This document shows, in pieces, positions 1-9,810 of a DNA stretch of 64,000 nt (positions are counted from its first letter, which is position 1; the number at the start of each line of letters is the position of its first letter). The translations under genes were made by a program, and so were the position numbers. The DNA comes from Sedimenticola selenatireducens. Its GTDB lineage: Bacteria; Pseudomonadota; Gammaproteobacteria; Chromatiales; Chromatiaceae. The stretch spans positions 1 through 64,000 of the forward strand of contig NZ_VMNH01000022.1 of NCBI RefSeq assembly GCF_007625115.1. Reading direction: 5' to 3'. The notes under the pieces were generated by a model. The model searched no databases and was not told where the DNA came from. It saw only the letters and a program-made list of their open reading frames with translations.

Positions 1-3000
1 GCGAGCATCGCCAGCACCTCCGGTGGTGGTTATGAGAACCTGGTCATTGGCACAAGCAGTGTCACCACGACCATCCTGGATCAGACGGGTTCGGATAATC
101 CTCCGGGTGCGGAAGACACTGCAACAGTATCGATTACCGGTCCTGATACAGTACCTGAAGGCAACAATGCGACGTACACCGTGACGCTCGACAGGGCGCC
201 AGCAAGTGACGTAACGTTGACGGTGACGCTGACTCACATCGACACGGTATCGGGTGATATCACCAGCGTGCCCGCGAGTGTGACAATTGCCGCCGGTAGC
301 ACCAGTGCTACGTTCGACGTAGGTACTTTCGATGATACGATCTCAGAGTCTGGCGAGAACTACAGCGTAGCGATCAGCCTGCCGGCAATACCCGGCGGTG
401 GTTTTGAGAATCTGATCATCGGTACGGGTAGCAAGACTACGCAGATCGTTGATAATGATAATGCACCTGCTTCAATCAGCGGTGCAGTTACTCTACAGGA
501 AGATACAACTTATACATTCAATATTGCTGATTTCAACTTTACCGATGCTGATTCGGGAGATTCATTACAGACCGTAAGAATTGATTCCATTCCTAATGAT
601 GGAAAACTTTACTTAAACGGCTCTGAAATAACACAACTGATGCTTGATGCGGGTGATGTAATTGTAACTGCTGCGCAGATAACCAGTAATGAGTTCACGT
701 TTATACCTGATCAACATGAATCAGGGTCTAATGATTACTCTGCAACAGGCACTGGTGATCAATTAACTGATTATGCATCGTTTAATTTTAGCGTGAGTGA
801 TGGCATTAATTGGAGCACCTCTCCTGCAATAATGGCTATCGATGTTACGCCAGTGGCGGATGCACCAACGCTTGATGTAAATGGCACGCAGGCATCTGAT
901 GGAAGTAATCTTATTGACTTGATCAATATTCCCAGTGGAATCGGTTTAACAAAAACAGTATTTAGTAATGTAGGCGGCGGCGCATTAATGGCGAGTGATA
1001 CGCTAGAGGCCTATACAGATGGACTAACAGGTGGTGTTACCACATTAGAAACACAACCTTATCGAGACGGTGGGAATGGTCCAGATAATATCCCTCAATA
1101 CAGCGTCGAAGTAACTAAGGGACTGATTTATTTAGAAGCTGGATCAACGATCTCTTTTTCTGGTTATAACGATGATGCGTTACTGATTGAACTGGGTGGC
1201 AATACCTTGATTAGCACCACGGGTGATGCTTGGGGTAACTATGATACAAGCGTGACAGGCACTACTGCGAGTACGGGTGATGGTAGTGGAACAGTTACTA
1301 CTGCTGGTGTGTTCACTGTACCTGATACAGGTTACTACACGCTGGAGATGTATATCTATAATCATAGTGGCCCAGGAGATCTGTCGGTAAACGTCTCTCT
1401 GAATGGTGCGCCATCGACACCACTGGATACTACTAACTTTAACTTATACACAGACATTTCTGATGTTGATAGCAATAACGGTCAACACTCTGAATTTGAG
1501 TTAACGAGTGGTTCTGATGGTGGTTATTTCCCGATCGAGCTCAATAAGGGGTACGAGGGAACACCTATTAAATTGACATCCATAGATGCAGCGCTGGTAG
1601 ATGTAGATAGTTCTGAGACTCTTTCAAGTATTGTGATTTCCGCCATACCAGAAGGGGCAACGCTATCGGATGGAACTAACAGCTTTACTGCTAGCGCAGG
1701 AAACACCACTGTTGATGTCTCAGCCTGGAATCTGGATTCCCTTACATTTGCTGGTACTGCGGACACAGGTGGTGATAGTACGGTCTATACCTTAACCGTT
1801 ACAGCCACTTCGCTAGAAAATGCTAATGGCGATACGGCACAAACTGTACAGCCACTTGTCATAACCGTACTTGATACGTCGCCTGTTGCAGCGAATGATT
1901 ATGATGTGCTTGGTATGGGTGGCGTTGCAAATGGTAGTGTAATAACCGGTGCTGGTGGCGCTGGGGATGGCGCCGATACATTAAATACAGAAGATTCTAC
2001 TGTTCAGGTTACGAGCGTTAGCGGGCAGAGCTTTTCTGGGAGTAGTCTGGCTCTGGAAGGTGACTACGGCATTCTGAATATTTCACAGGATGGTAGTTAT
2101 AGTTACGCCTCAAACTTGATAGGCAGTGGCAGCGCCGGCCAAAATAACGGTGGCTGGTCAGGTGTTGCGCTATACGGTTTTGTCGGTGGCGAAACCCCAA
2201 TTAATGCAAGTGGCCCTAGTGTCTTGTTGGAGGCTTCGCTGTTAGATGCTACTCATGCTGGAAACGTGAATGTCAGCAGTGGGCGCGCAGGTATCTCGGA
2301 TACAAAGATTAATGCGAGTGGAGAGCAACTTGTTATAGATCTTGGTGGCCAAGTAGATTCAGCGGTTATGCGAATGAATGACTTTGGCAATAGTGATCAA
2401 GTGACTTGGTATGCTTTCAATGCAAAAGGTCAAGAGGTCGGTAGTGGCTCTCAGTTTGGTACTAATGATGATGTAACTGTTACTGGTTCAGGTCCGATTC
2501 AATATATTGTTCTTGATCAAACTTCCGGTTCTGACTCTGAGTTGCAATATATTCAATACACTGCGCTGACTATGCCAGTCTCTGATTCGTTTAATTATGT
2601 ACTAAGTGATAATGATGGTGATAGTGATAGTGCTGTGCTAAATGTTGTCACGGAAAGCACGGGTAGCGGTAGTACGCCAGTTGCTAATTCTGATACTAAC
2701 ACGGTCAATGAGGCGGGGATCGACGGCATAGGCAGTGCGTCTTCAGCAAATACCGAAGTTGCAACAGGTAATCTCTTTGCCAATGATACTGGCTTAGATG
2801 ATGGTGGTGTACGGATTACGGCGATCAATGGCGACACCAATCTTGTGAGTGGTATGAATTATATCAATACCACCTACGGCCAGTTGGCTGTCAATACCAA
2901 TACGGGTGAATATATCTATACCCTTACCAGTGCCTATGGACATGATGGAACTGTAGCGGAGAATGCCAACGCAATCGAGTCATTTACCTATGTAGTTACT

Positions 3001-4440
3001 GATGGAAATAATGACAGTTCATCATCAGCGTTAACTATTAATATTGTTGATGATTCCCCTGTATCAGGTGGAATCATTCCGCAGGTTATTAGGCCAGAGC
3101 CTATTGATACGATACTGACTATCGTGTTCGATAAGTCGGGAAGCATGGGGGATACTGTTCTTGATGCGAATGGCGACCCAATCAGTCGATATGACTTGGC
3201 GATGCGGGGTGTTGAGGAGTTGGTTAATACCTATGACTCGTTAGGACAGGTGCGTGTCAACGTTGTGATGTTTGATGCGAATACTGTGGGCGGCGTTAGC
3301 TCATGGTTTACCAATGCTACAGATGTTTCTGACTATATTGATAACTATGGTCCTGGTGGTGCCACTGACTATGATGATCCTTTGAGATCACTTGTGGCTG
3401 ATTATACTCCACCAGTCGGCTTTACACCGGATCAAAGCTTCGCGTATTTCATGTCGGACGGCAACCCGAACACATCCACCTATCAGACAGAAATTACTAA
3501 CTATGAAACCACTTGGAGAGGCTGGGCTGATACGGTCTATGATACTGTCTATAGCATAGGTATTGGTGCTGGTGTGAGTAGTACATATTTGGATATGGTG
3601 GCATCTGAGAAGCCGGATGGTACTGAAAATACCATTATTATTCCTGATGAATCTCTTTTGGTTTCCCAACTCCTGGATACCATACCTCAAGTTCAGAGTG
3701 GACAGATCAGTGTCAGCGGATCAGGTTTAAACTCGTTTATTGCGGGTTCCGACCAGCCTGGACAGGTTCTCACTGTCACAATTGATAATGTAGACTACGA
3801 TACTGATGCTGTGTTGAGTTCGGACTCCTATGATAGAACCAGTCCAGAGGTTTCTAATGGTGTACTCACCGTCACAACTGCACGTGGTTCAGTGCTCCAG
3901 GTAAATATGGATACCGGCGAGTATGATTATTTTGCGACTGCTGATAACAATGGTGGGAACGATTTTAAAGAAATCGTCAGAGCACTTTACGCAGATGCTG
4001 ATGGGGATACCGCACAAGCTTCAGCTACTTTCCTGGTCAACCAGACAGATGGTGTGCATGAGAATGATGAAATACTTCTCTATGATTCCAGTAGCCCGAT
4101 TGACGGGGGAGTTGGGTTTGATACGCTGATTATCCCAAGCAATGATGATTTGGATTTTAGTGGTATTAATAATCTGAGTAACATTGAAAGAGTTGATCTT
4201 TCCTATGGTGATCATGAGTTGATTAATCTGAGTATCAACGATGTGATTGATATGACGGATGGCAATAATCAGCTTGAAATACTAGGGGAGAATTCAGATG
4301 CCGTTTCATTGTCAAGTGTCGAATGGCAAGCGACGGGCAGTACTGTGACGCAGAATGGCCATCAATTCACCGAATACCAGGACAGTGGTTCAACGGTTAC
4401 GCTCTTGATTGAGGATACGGTCAACGTCACGATTGTCTAG
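1..4440 (+). CDS. Giant repeat adhesin with VWA domain, C-terminal part (type I secretion substrate)
   Basis: The reading frame is open from base 1, so the N-terminus lies outside the window; 1479 residues are visible. It begins with the tail of one Calx-beta-like repeat and one complete repeat. The motif GGGYENLVIG recurs as GGGFENLIIG 372 nt (124 residues) later. Cadherin-like and VCBS-like segments follow, and around residues 320-470 there is a beta-rich stretch resembling a PA14/GLEYA-type sugar-binding fold. A von Willebrand A domain lies near residues 1035-1230 with an intact metal site: DKSGS from residue 1044, then GGATDYDD and SDGNPN. The last 130 residues look like the C-terminal secretion signal of LapA/BapA-type T1SS substrates. 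Composition is acidic with almost no cysteine, as expected for a secreted adhesin. A TolC-family gene follows after a terminator. The export route and adhesive role are inferred from family knowledge. Confidence 0.85.
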   Translation, partial: ASIASTSGGGYENLVIGTSSVTTTILDQTGSDNPPGAEDTATVSITGPDTVPEGNNATYTVTLDRAPASDVTLTVTLTHIDTVSGDITSVPASVTIAAGSTSATFDVGTFDDTISESGENYSVAISLPAIPGGGFENLIIGTGSKTTQIVDNDNAPASISGAVTLQEDTTYTFNIADFNFTDADSGDSLQTVRIDSIPNDGKLYLNGSEITQLMLDAGDVIVTAAQITSNEFTFIPDQHESGSNDYSATGTGDQLTDYASFNFSVSDGINWSTSPAIMAIDVTPVADAPTLDVNGTQASDGSNLIDLINIPSGIGLTKTVFSNVGGGALMASDTLEAYTDGLTGGVTTLETQPYRDGGNGPDNIPQYSVEVTKGLIYLEAGSTISFSGYNDDALLIELGGNTLISTTGDAWGNYDTSVTGTTASTGDGSGTVTTAGVFTVPDTGYYTLEMYIYNHSGPGDLSVNVSLNGAPSTPLDTTNFNLYTDISDVDSNNGQHSEFELTSGSDGGYFPIELNKGYEGTPIKLTSIDAALVDVDSSETLSSIVISAIPEGATLSDGTNSFTASAGNTTVDVSAWNLDSLTFAGTADTGGDSTVYTLTVTATSLENANGDTAQTVQPLVITVLDTSPVAANDYDVLGMGGVANGSVITGAGGAGDGADTLNTEDSTVQVTSVSGQSFSGSSLALEGDYGILNISQDGSYSYASNLIGSGSAGQNNGGWSGVALYGFVGGETPINASGPSVLLEASLLDATHAGNVNVSSGRAGISDTKINASGEQLVIDLGGQVDSAVMRMNDFGNSDQVTWYAFNAKGQEVGSGSQFGTNDDVTVTGSGPIQYIVLDQTSGSDSELQYIQYTALTMPVSDSFNYVLSDNDGDSDSAVLNVVTESTGSGSTPVANSDTNTVNEAGIDGIGSASSANTEVATGNLFANDTGLDDGGVRITAINGDTNLVSGMNYINTTYGQLAVNTNTGEYIYTLTSAYGHDGTVAENANAIESFTYVVTDGNNDSSSSALTINIVDDSPVSGGIIPQVIRPEPIDTILTIVFDKSGSMGDTVLDANGDPISRYDLAMRGVEELVNTYDSLGQVRVNVVMFDANTVGGVSSWFTNATDVSDYIDNYGPGGATDYDDPLRSLVADYTPPVGFTPDQSFAYFMSDGNPNTSTYQTEITNYETTWRGWADTVYDTVYSIGIGAGVSSTYLDMVASEKPDGTENTIIIPDESLLVSQLLDTIPQVQSGQISVSGSGLNSFIAGSDQPGQVLTVTIDNVDYDTDAVLSSDSYDRTSPEVSNGVLTVTTARGSVLQVNMDTGEYDYFATADNNGGNDFKEIVRALYADADGDTAQASATFLVNQTDGVHENDEILLYDSSSPIDGGVGFDTLIIPSNDDLDFSGINNLSNIERVDLSYGDHELINLSINDVIDMTDGNNQLEILGENSDAVSLSSVEWQATGSTVTQNGHQFTEYQDSGSTVTLLIEDTVNVTIV

Positions 4441-4480
4441 CTACTAACGATCAACGGTAAATAGGTGCCGAAAAAGTATC

Positions 4481-4512
4481 AGGGGTCGGCGATCGGCCCC
4501 TAATGCTTTTTC
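4481..4512 (+). terminator. Rho-independent terminator after the adhesin gene
   Basis: A 9-bp stem with two G-U pairs (AGGGGTCGG / TCGGCCCCT, loop CGA) at 4481-4501 is followed by a short T run (GCTTTTTCT). It lies 40 nt after the adhesin stop codon and separates it from the TolC-family gene. Confidence 0.65.
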
Positions 4513-4683
4513 TATAGAGAAAATCCGGGGAAGGTGAAGCGCACGATCGTTGAGCAAAGGTGTGGAATTTGTGCTTTGCAGTGTTTAACAATTGGGTTTA
4601 ATTGCGACGTATTCTTTTTTAGAGTTGGATGGTAGAATTCTCGTCACTGTTTTGTGACGAATATCAAGTTTTGGAAAGATTCA

Positions 4684-6453
4684 ATGACGAATAAGAATAT
4701 ATTCAAGGGGCTTGTTGGATTTCTTGCGTGTGTGGCGGTACAGAATAGCACTGCGACAACCCTTGAACAGGCCATTCAGCAAGCATTGAATACCAATCCT
4801 GATATACGTATAGAGACCAATGAACTGCTCTCCAGAGGAGAGGATGTTGAACAGGCTAAAGCGGGGTATTTACCAAAGGTCGATATTACTGCGGGCTATG
4901 GGTATGAACGAAGCGATAACAACTCAACCCGCTCTGCTGGTTATGATAGTCGTGACCTGACACGAAAAGAGGCGGCTATCAATCTTCAGCAGATGCTGTT
5001 TGATGGTTATGCCACTGACAGTGAAGTGGAAAGGCATCTGGCTCGCCAGTCTTCTGCGGGTTATCGGGTAGCAGGAGTCAGCCAGAATAAAGCGCTCGAA
5101 ACAATTGAAGCCTATTTGGACGTTCTGCAGCTGCAGGAGTTGTCGGCACTCTCTGTTGAAAATCTGGATTCTCATAAGCGGATTTTTGAACAGGTTGACC
5201 TCAGAAGCAAAGCGGGTATTGGCCGCAGTTCAGATCTGGAGCAGGTGCGCGGTAGACGTGCCTCTGCAGATGCTAGCAGGCTTTCTGATTTGGCCAACTT
5301 GAAAGATGCTGAGTCAAACTATCTGAGCATTGTTGGAGACCTTCCTAGAGATCTTGTGCCCGTTCCCTCGCTTAAAAATACGCTGCCCAAAACCCTTGAT
5401 GACGCCGTTGCGATCGCCCTTAAAGAACACCCAACACTCTTATCAGCACAGGCCGATGTCCGTGCAACGCTGGCCCAAAAAGAGGCGGCTGAAAACAATT
5501 TTTACCCGCGTTTTGATCTCGAAGTAGGAAGTACCTGGGGTGAAGATCAGAATGGTGTGACAGGGGTTGATAAGGATCTCACCGCCATGGTGCGGATGCG
5601 TTACAATCTTTTTTCAGGCGGAAAGGATCGTGCCCGCCAAAGACAGACGGCCCATTTGATTAATGAAGCCAAGGAAGTAAGAAATAGAACCTACCGTCAG
5701 GTCGTAGAGAGTTTAAGATTGTCCTGGACTGCCTACGAGGCAACACAGGCTCAGTTAATCTCTTTGAAGCAACATCTGGTTTCTAGTCAAAATACCCGCG
5801 ATGCCTATACGAAGCAGTTTAATATTGGTAAACGCACCTTGATTGATTTGCTGAATACTGAAAATGAAGTATTTGAAGCAAAGCGTGCCTACCTTAAAGC
5901 TAAAAAGGACAGTCTCTATTCCGAGTACCGAATTCTGGTAGGTATGGGCAGGTTGCTTAATCAGGTGAGTGTGGCTGTTCCTACAGGAGAAGGGCAAGGT
6001 GATGCAGCATTAAAGCCTTATGCTGATCTTGCGCCACAGACCGTGTTGGCAAGCGAATTTTTGGCTGATCAGGAAGCCGTTGATCAGATCGATAAGCAGA
6101 TACAAACTGATGAGAAGATCGTTGCTGACATAAAGGCACAGATAGCTAGTTGGAAGCAGGCCTGGGAAACTCAGGATATGGATCGCTATTTTGCGGCCTA
6201 CTCATCTCACTTTGTCCCTTCAAACGGCATGCCCCTTCAATCCTGGAAGCTTAGCAGAAAACAGGTGATTACGAAGCCAGCCTGGATTAGGCTGGAGATT
6301 GAAAGCCTGGATGTCCGTGTTGATGGTATGGTGGCCAGTGTACAGTTTATTCAGCGGTATAGTGCCAGCAATTTCCAAGATGTTGTTAATAAGCAACTTG
6401 AACTACGCCTGGAAGAGGGCACATGGGTGATTACGGCTGAGACAGTACGTTAA
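4684..6453 (+). CDS. TolC-family outer-membrane channel with C-terminal NTF2/Cds6-like domain
   Basis: This 589-residue outer-membrane efflux/secretion channel is probably the exit duct of the type I secretion system that exports the preceding adhesin. A signal peptide is visible (hydrophobic core GLVGFLACVAV, cleavage near STA). Residues 30-430 show the two-fold TolC pattern (LEQAIQQALNTNPDI, then DDAVAIALKEHPTL). An upstream GTG at 4654 is in frame. The ATG at 4684 is preferred because it directly precedes the signal peptide and has GGAAAG before it. Family members are usually 430-490 residues. Here about 110 extra residues follow a short helical linker, with a pattern (WKQAWETQDMDRYFAAYS, then LEEGTWVITAE at the end) typical of SnoaL/NTF2-like or Cds6 C-terminal domains. 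The TolC C-terminus is periplasmic, so the extra domain probably is too. Confidence 0.88.
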   Translation: MTNKNIFKGLVGFLACVAVQNSTATTLEQAIQQALNTNPDIRIETNELLSRGEDVEQAKAGYLPKVDITAGYGYERSDNNSTRSAGYDSRDLTRKEAAINLQQMLFDGYATDSEVERHLARQSSAGYRVAGVSQNKALETIEAYLDVLQLQELSALSVENLDSHKRIFEQVDLRSKAGIGRSSDLEQVRGRRASADASRLSDLANLKDAESNYLSIVGDLPRDLVPVPSLKNTLPKTLDDAVAIALKEHPTLLSAQADVRATLAQKEAAENNFYPRFDLEVGSTWGEDQNGVTGVDKDLTAMVRMRYNLFSGGKDRARQRQTAHLINEAKEVRNRTYRQVVESLRLSWTAYEATQAQLISLKQHLVSSQNTRDAYTKQFNIGKRTLIDLLNTENEVFEAKRAYLKAKKDSLYSEYRILVGMGRLLNQVSVAVPTGEGQGDAALKPYADLAPQTVLASEFLADQEAVDQIDKQIQTDEKIVADIKAQIASWKQAWETQDMDRYFAAYSSHFVPSNGMPLQSWKLSRKQVITKPAWIRLEIESLDVRVDGMVASVQFIQRYSASNFQDVVNKQLELRLEEGTWVITAETVR

Positions 6454-6480
6454 TCGGTTCTCTCTATGGTTCGTGATATC

Positions 6481-6512
6481 AAGGGCACTAGTTAAAGCTG
6501 GTGCCCTTTTTT
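6481..6512 (+). terminator. Rho-independent terminator after the TolC-family gene
   Basis: An 11-bp stem (AAGGGCACTAG / CTGGTGCCCTT, loop TTAAAG) runs directly into a T6 stretch, 27 nt after the stop codon. The remaining bases to 6777 hold no convincing gene and no clear promoter. Confidence 0.88.
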
Positions 6513-6777
6513 AATCGAGATTTTTATCTGCTTTACCCACCCGTATTCTTCAATAACTCGCTCTGGTTTGGCATTAGATGGGAATTCCGGAATAATACCC
6601 CCGTTTTTAAATGAAGGCATTGGGGCGCCATGTTGATATTTTTCCCCCTGCAAGGGTAGAAAAAACTGAGGACGCACCCATATTGGAATGCAGTATCTAT
6701 AATAAGAAAAGATGAAGCACTGAATTAAATACACGTATTCAGTTGTTATTTGCCACTAATATCATCAAGGAATACAG

Positions 6778-9000
6778 ATGGTTAGCGTAACGACCAACCT
6801 TCCCGACAGTGATGCTCTGGATGAGCGGGATATTCGTGTCTGGTTGGCGGGACTCTCGGTCAAGCGAAGTGCGGCTGAGATGGAGAAATTGCACGAAGCC
6901 TGCGATCTCGCCTTTGAAATTCACCGTGAAGGTGTGGAAGTAACAGGGGAGACGACCCTGCGACACGCGCTGGCGGTTGCTGAAATCCTGGCAGACATGG
7001 ATCTTGATTGGGAGACATTAGCGGCAGCCATTCTTCATGATGTTCTGCCGGGTGACCAAGTTAATCTCTCCAGACTTGAAAAACTGTTTGGAAAGAGTGT
7101 TTCGCGAATGGTCAGTGACATGGCCCGTATTGGCTTTGTTTCTCGGGGTAGAGGCAGTAGCCAGCACGACAAAGAGGCGGAGCATACGGAAAACCTGCGC
7201 CGCATGCTGCTCAGTATTGCCGACGATATACGCGTGGTTTTGATTGTCCTTGCAGAACGTCTGCATATCATGCGCATTCTGAAGTCTTTGCCCGAATCGA
7301 TGCGGGTTCGTGAGGCCCGAGAGACGCAACAGATCTATGCGCCTCTGGCCAATCGTCTGGGCATCTGGCAGATAAAGTGGGAGCTCGAAGATCTGTGTCT
7401 TCGCTACCTGGAACCTGAAACCTACAAAGAGATCGCCCACAAACTGGATGGTCGGCGTGCGGACAGAGAAGATTATATTGATGATGTGATCGATGATCTC
7501 CAGTCAAAGTTCTCTGAACTGCATATCAATGCTGAGGTGACTGGTCGACCGAAACATATTTATAGCATCTGGAAAAAGATGAAGCGTAAATCGGTACCTT
7601 TCGAGCAGATCTTCGATTTGCGTGCGGTGCGGGTTCTGGTTGACTCTGTGGCTGATTGTTATGCTGCCGTTGGTGTTGTGCATGGATTGTGGCGTCATAT
7701 ACCGGGTGAGTTTGATGATTACATCGCTACACCGAAAGCGAATATGTACCGTTCAATTCATACGGCGGTAATTGGGCCTGAAGACAAGACGCTCGAGATT
7801 CAGATACGTACCCACGATATGCATGAGCACGCAGAGCTTGGTGTGGCCGCTCACTGGCGTTACAAAGAGGGTGGAAAAAAGGGCGATGCAGAGTTTGAGC
7901 GGCGCGTATCCCTCATGCGTAACTGGATTGAGGTTAAGGATGATCCTGCCGGATCGGATGATTTTGTTGATAACCTGAAGAGTGAATTTGAATCGCGGCA
8001 GGTTTATGTACTGACCCCACAGGGGAAAGTGGTTGAGTTACAAAAAGGGGCAACCGCCGTTGATTTTGCCTATGCGATACACTCAGATGTTGGACATCGC
8101 TGCCGAGGCGCCAAGATTGATGGCAAGATCACGACACTGACACACCCGCTGGAAAGTGGCCAGCTCGTTGAGATTTTGACAATAAAAGAGGGGGGGCCGA
8201 GTCGTGACTGGTTGAGCCCTCATCTGGGTTACCTGAAGACCAGTCGGGCACGCAATCGAGTCAGACAGTGGTTTAAGCACCAGGATTATGAGCAGCACCT
8301 GCATGATGGGAAGATCAGTCTCGATCGGGAGGTCGGCCGTCTCGGCATGCCAAAGCCTGATCTGAGTATTGCTGCCAAGCGATTTAACTTTAAAAAGACA
8401 GATGATCTGCTGGCCGCAATAGGCCGGGGTGAGGTGTCTCCGATACAGGTCGCTGGAATGGGTGCTCCACACCCAATTCCTGATAAGCCGCCTACCAAGG
8501 TGGTCTCGATTACTCACCGTAAGGCAGGTAAGAAAAAAACAGGTAATAAGAGTGAGGTGGTCGTTGAAGGTGTGGATGATTTGATGACCCATATGGCTCG
8601 CTGCTGCAAGCCAGTACCCAATGATGGGATTATCGGGTTTATCACCCGCGGGCGTGGTGTAACGGTTCACCGCACAGACTGTAGCAAGATCACTCACTTG
8701 AAGGGTGATGATCAACAGCGTTTGATCGATGTGTCCTGGGCTGAGGAGGACTCATCAAACGTCTACCCTGTGGATATTCGGATAGAGGCGACAGACAGAA
8801 AAGGGTTGCTGAGGGATATATCGGCCATTCTTACCAATGAAGAGGTCGATGTGCTGGGTGTAAATACCCAGTCTAATAGGAAGTTGGATCGCGCTAATAT
8901 GCGGTTTACGGTAGAAATCTCGAGTATGCGTCAACTGAGTCGATTGATCGATAAAATTTCCCAACTGCCGGATGTATTGAGTGCCCGGCGTGATGTCTGA
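6778..9000 (+). CDS. relA: GTP pyrophosphokinase RelA
   Basis: Makes (p)ppGpp from ATP and GTP/GDP on stalled ribosomes (stringent response). At 740 residues it has the full long-RSH layout: N-terminal HD-type domain (residues about 25-180), synthetase domain (about 240-370, with GRPKHIYSIWKKMKRK and the catalytic block EFDDYIATPKANMYRSIHT), TGS (about 400-465, RQVYVLTPQGKVVEL), a CC/zinc-finger region (ARCCKPVPND) and a C-terminal ACT domain (about 660-740). The acidic EFDD motif is the signature of monofunctional RelA rather than SpoT. The hydrolase domain keeps LHDV, but the following Glu-Asp pair is replaced (LPGD), so hydrolysis is probably lost. The ATG has AAGGA nine bases upstream. 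Confidence 0.96.
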   Translation: MVSVTTNLPDSDALDERDIRVWLAGLSVKRSAAEMEKLHEACDLAFEIHREGVEVTGETTLRHALAVAEILADMDLDWETLAAAILHDVLPGDQVNLSRLEKLFGKSVSRMVSDMARIGFVSRGRGSSQHDKEAEHTENLRRMLLSIADDIRVVLIVLAERLHIMRILKSLPESMRVREARETQQIYAPLANRLGIWQIKWELEDLCLRYLEPETYKEIAHKLDGRRADREDYIDDVIDDLQSKFSELHINAEVTGRPKHIYSIWKKMKRKSVPFEQIFDLRAVRVLVDSVADCYAAVGVVHGLWRHIPGEFDDYIATPKANMYRSIHTAVIGPEDKTLEIQIRTHDMHEHAELGVAAHWRYKEGGKKGDAEFERRVSLMRNWIEVKDDPAGSDDFVDNLKSEFESRQVYVLTPQGKVVELQKGATAVDFAYAIHSDVGHRCRGAKIDGKITTLTHPLESGQLVEILTIKEGGPSRDWLSPHLGYLKTSRARNRVRQWFKHQDYEQHLHDGKISLDREVGRLGMPKPDLSIAAKRFNFKKTDDLLAAIGRGEVSPIQVAGMGAPHPIPDKPPTKVVSITHRKAGKKKTGNKSEVVVEGVDDLMTHMARCCKPVPNDGIIGFITRGRGVTVHRTDCSKITHLKGDDQQRLIDVSWAEEDSSNVYPVDIRIEATDRKGLLRDISAILTNEEVDVLGVNTQSNRKLDRANMRFTVEISSMRQLSRLIDKISQLPDVLSARRDV

Positions 9001-9273
9001 ACTTTGTTTGGTCCGTCTGCGGGATTGATATAAATGGCTTGGCTAAAGAATCATAAATTGCCTGTTTCCCCTGCAGCAAGGTAAACTAAGCGTTGGTTTT
9101 GTAAATAGAAAACAGATTCTCTCGGGCGCTACCGCCTTTTTCCGACAATCCTTTAACCTGACCTTCGAAATAGGGCGTTAATCTGGAATGTATGAGTAGA
9201 ATCTGCACACGTTTCTTGCGTAGCTCTGGAGCTGGGCATGTTTTCTTATTGTTTGAAATAATTGGAGTTTTTA

Positions 9274-9702
9274 ATGGCGATCGAGCGTACATTTTCAATA
9301 GTAAAACCTGATGCAGTAGCGAAAAACGTTATCGGTAAGATATACAGTCGTTTTGAAGAGGCGGGTCTCAGAATTGTTGCCTCAAAAATGTTGCAGTTGT
9401 CTCGTGAGCAGGCCGGCGAGTTCTATGCCGTGCATAAAGAACGCCCATTTTATAATGACCTGGTCGATTTCATGACTTCTGGTCCCGTTATGGTTCAGGT
9501 GCTTGAGGGTGAGAATGCCATTGCCAAGAATCGTGAAGTAATGGGGGCAACCAACCCTAAAGATGCAGCTCCTGGAACGATTCGTGCGGATTTTGCTGAA
9601 ACCGTTGATGAGAATGCCGTTCATGGTTCAGATGCGCCAGAGACAGCCAAGGTGGAGATCGATTTCTTCTTCCCGGAAGGTGTTTGCGAAAGATTGCGCT
9701 GA
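9274..9702 (+). CDS. ndk: Nucleoside diphosphate kinase
   Basis: Transfers the gamma-phosphate between nucleoside triphosphates and diphosphates through a phosphohistidine, balancing NTP and dNTP pools in the cytoplasm. The 142-residue protein matches the family along its whole length: [18 protein letters not shown] at the start and the active-site His in NAVHGSD. An in-frame TTG twelve bases upstream would add four residues. The ATG at 9274 is chosen because it gives the conserved N-terminus and has GGAG seven bases before it. The roughly 270 bases between relA and ndk hold no other gene. Confidence 0.97.
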   Translation: MAIERTFSIVKPDAVAKNVIGKIYSRFEEAGLRIVASKMLQLSREQAGEFYAVHKERPFYNDLVDFMTSGPVMVQVLEGENAIAKNREVMGATNPKDAAPGTIRADFAETVDENAVHGSDAPETAKVEIDFFFPEGVCERLR

Positions 9703-9750
9703 GGTTGTTTTGACCCGCCTGAATATCCTTCGCAAGGTATTATTTGTGCG

Positions 9751-9783
9751 AGGTGGCCTGTCTCTGGTTTGGGTTGGCCACCT
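9751..9783 (+). other. Perfect 8-bp inverted repeat between ndk and rlmN
   Basis: AGGTGGCC and GGCCACCT are separated by 17 bases, 49 nt after the ndk stop and 27 nt before rlmN. No T run follows, so it is not a standard intrinsic terminator. It could be an RNA hairpin that limits read-through or protects the ndk message. Confidence 0.4.
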
Positions 9784-9810
9784 TAACGCCCCTATGCCTG
9801 GAGTAAGGTA

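Noticed and set aside
1-480. Tandem repeats at the window start considered as a CRISPR or satellite array
   Set aside because: The period is 372 nt, in frame and encodes a protein repeat; it is an adhesin domain repeat, not a CRISPR array.
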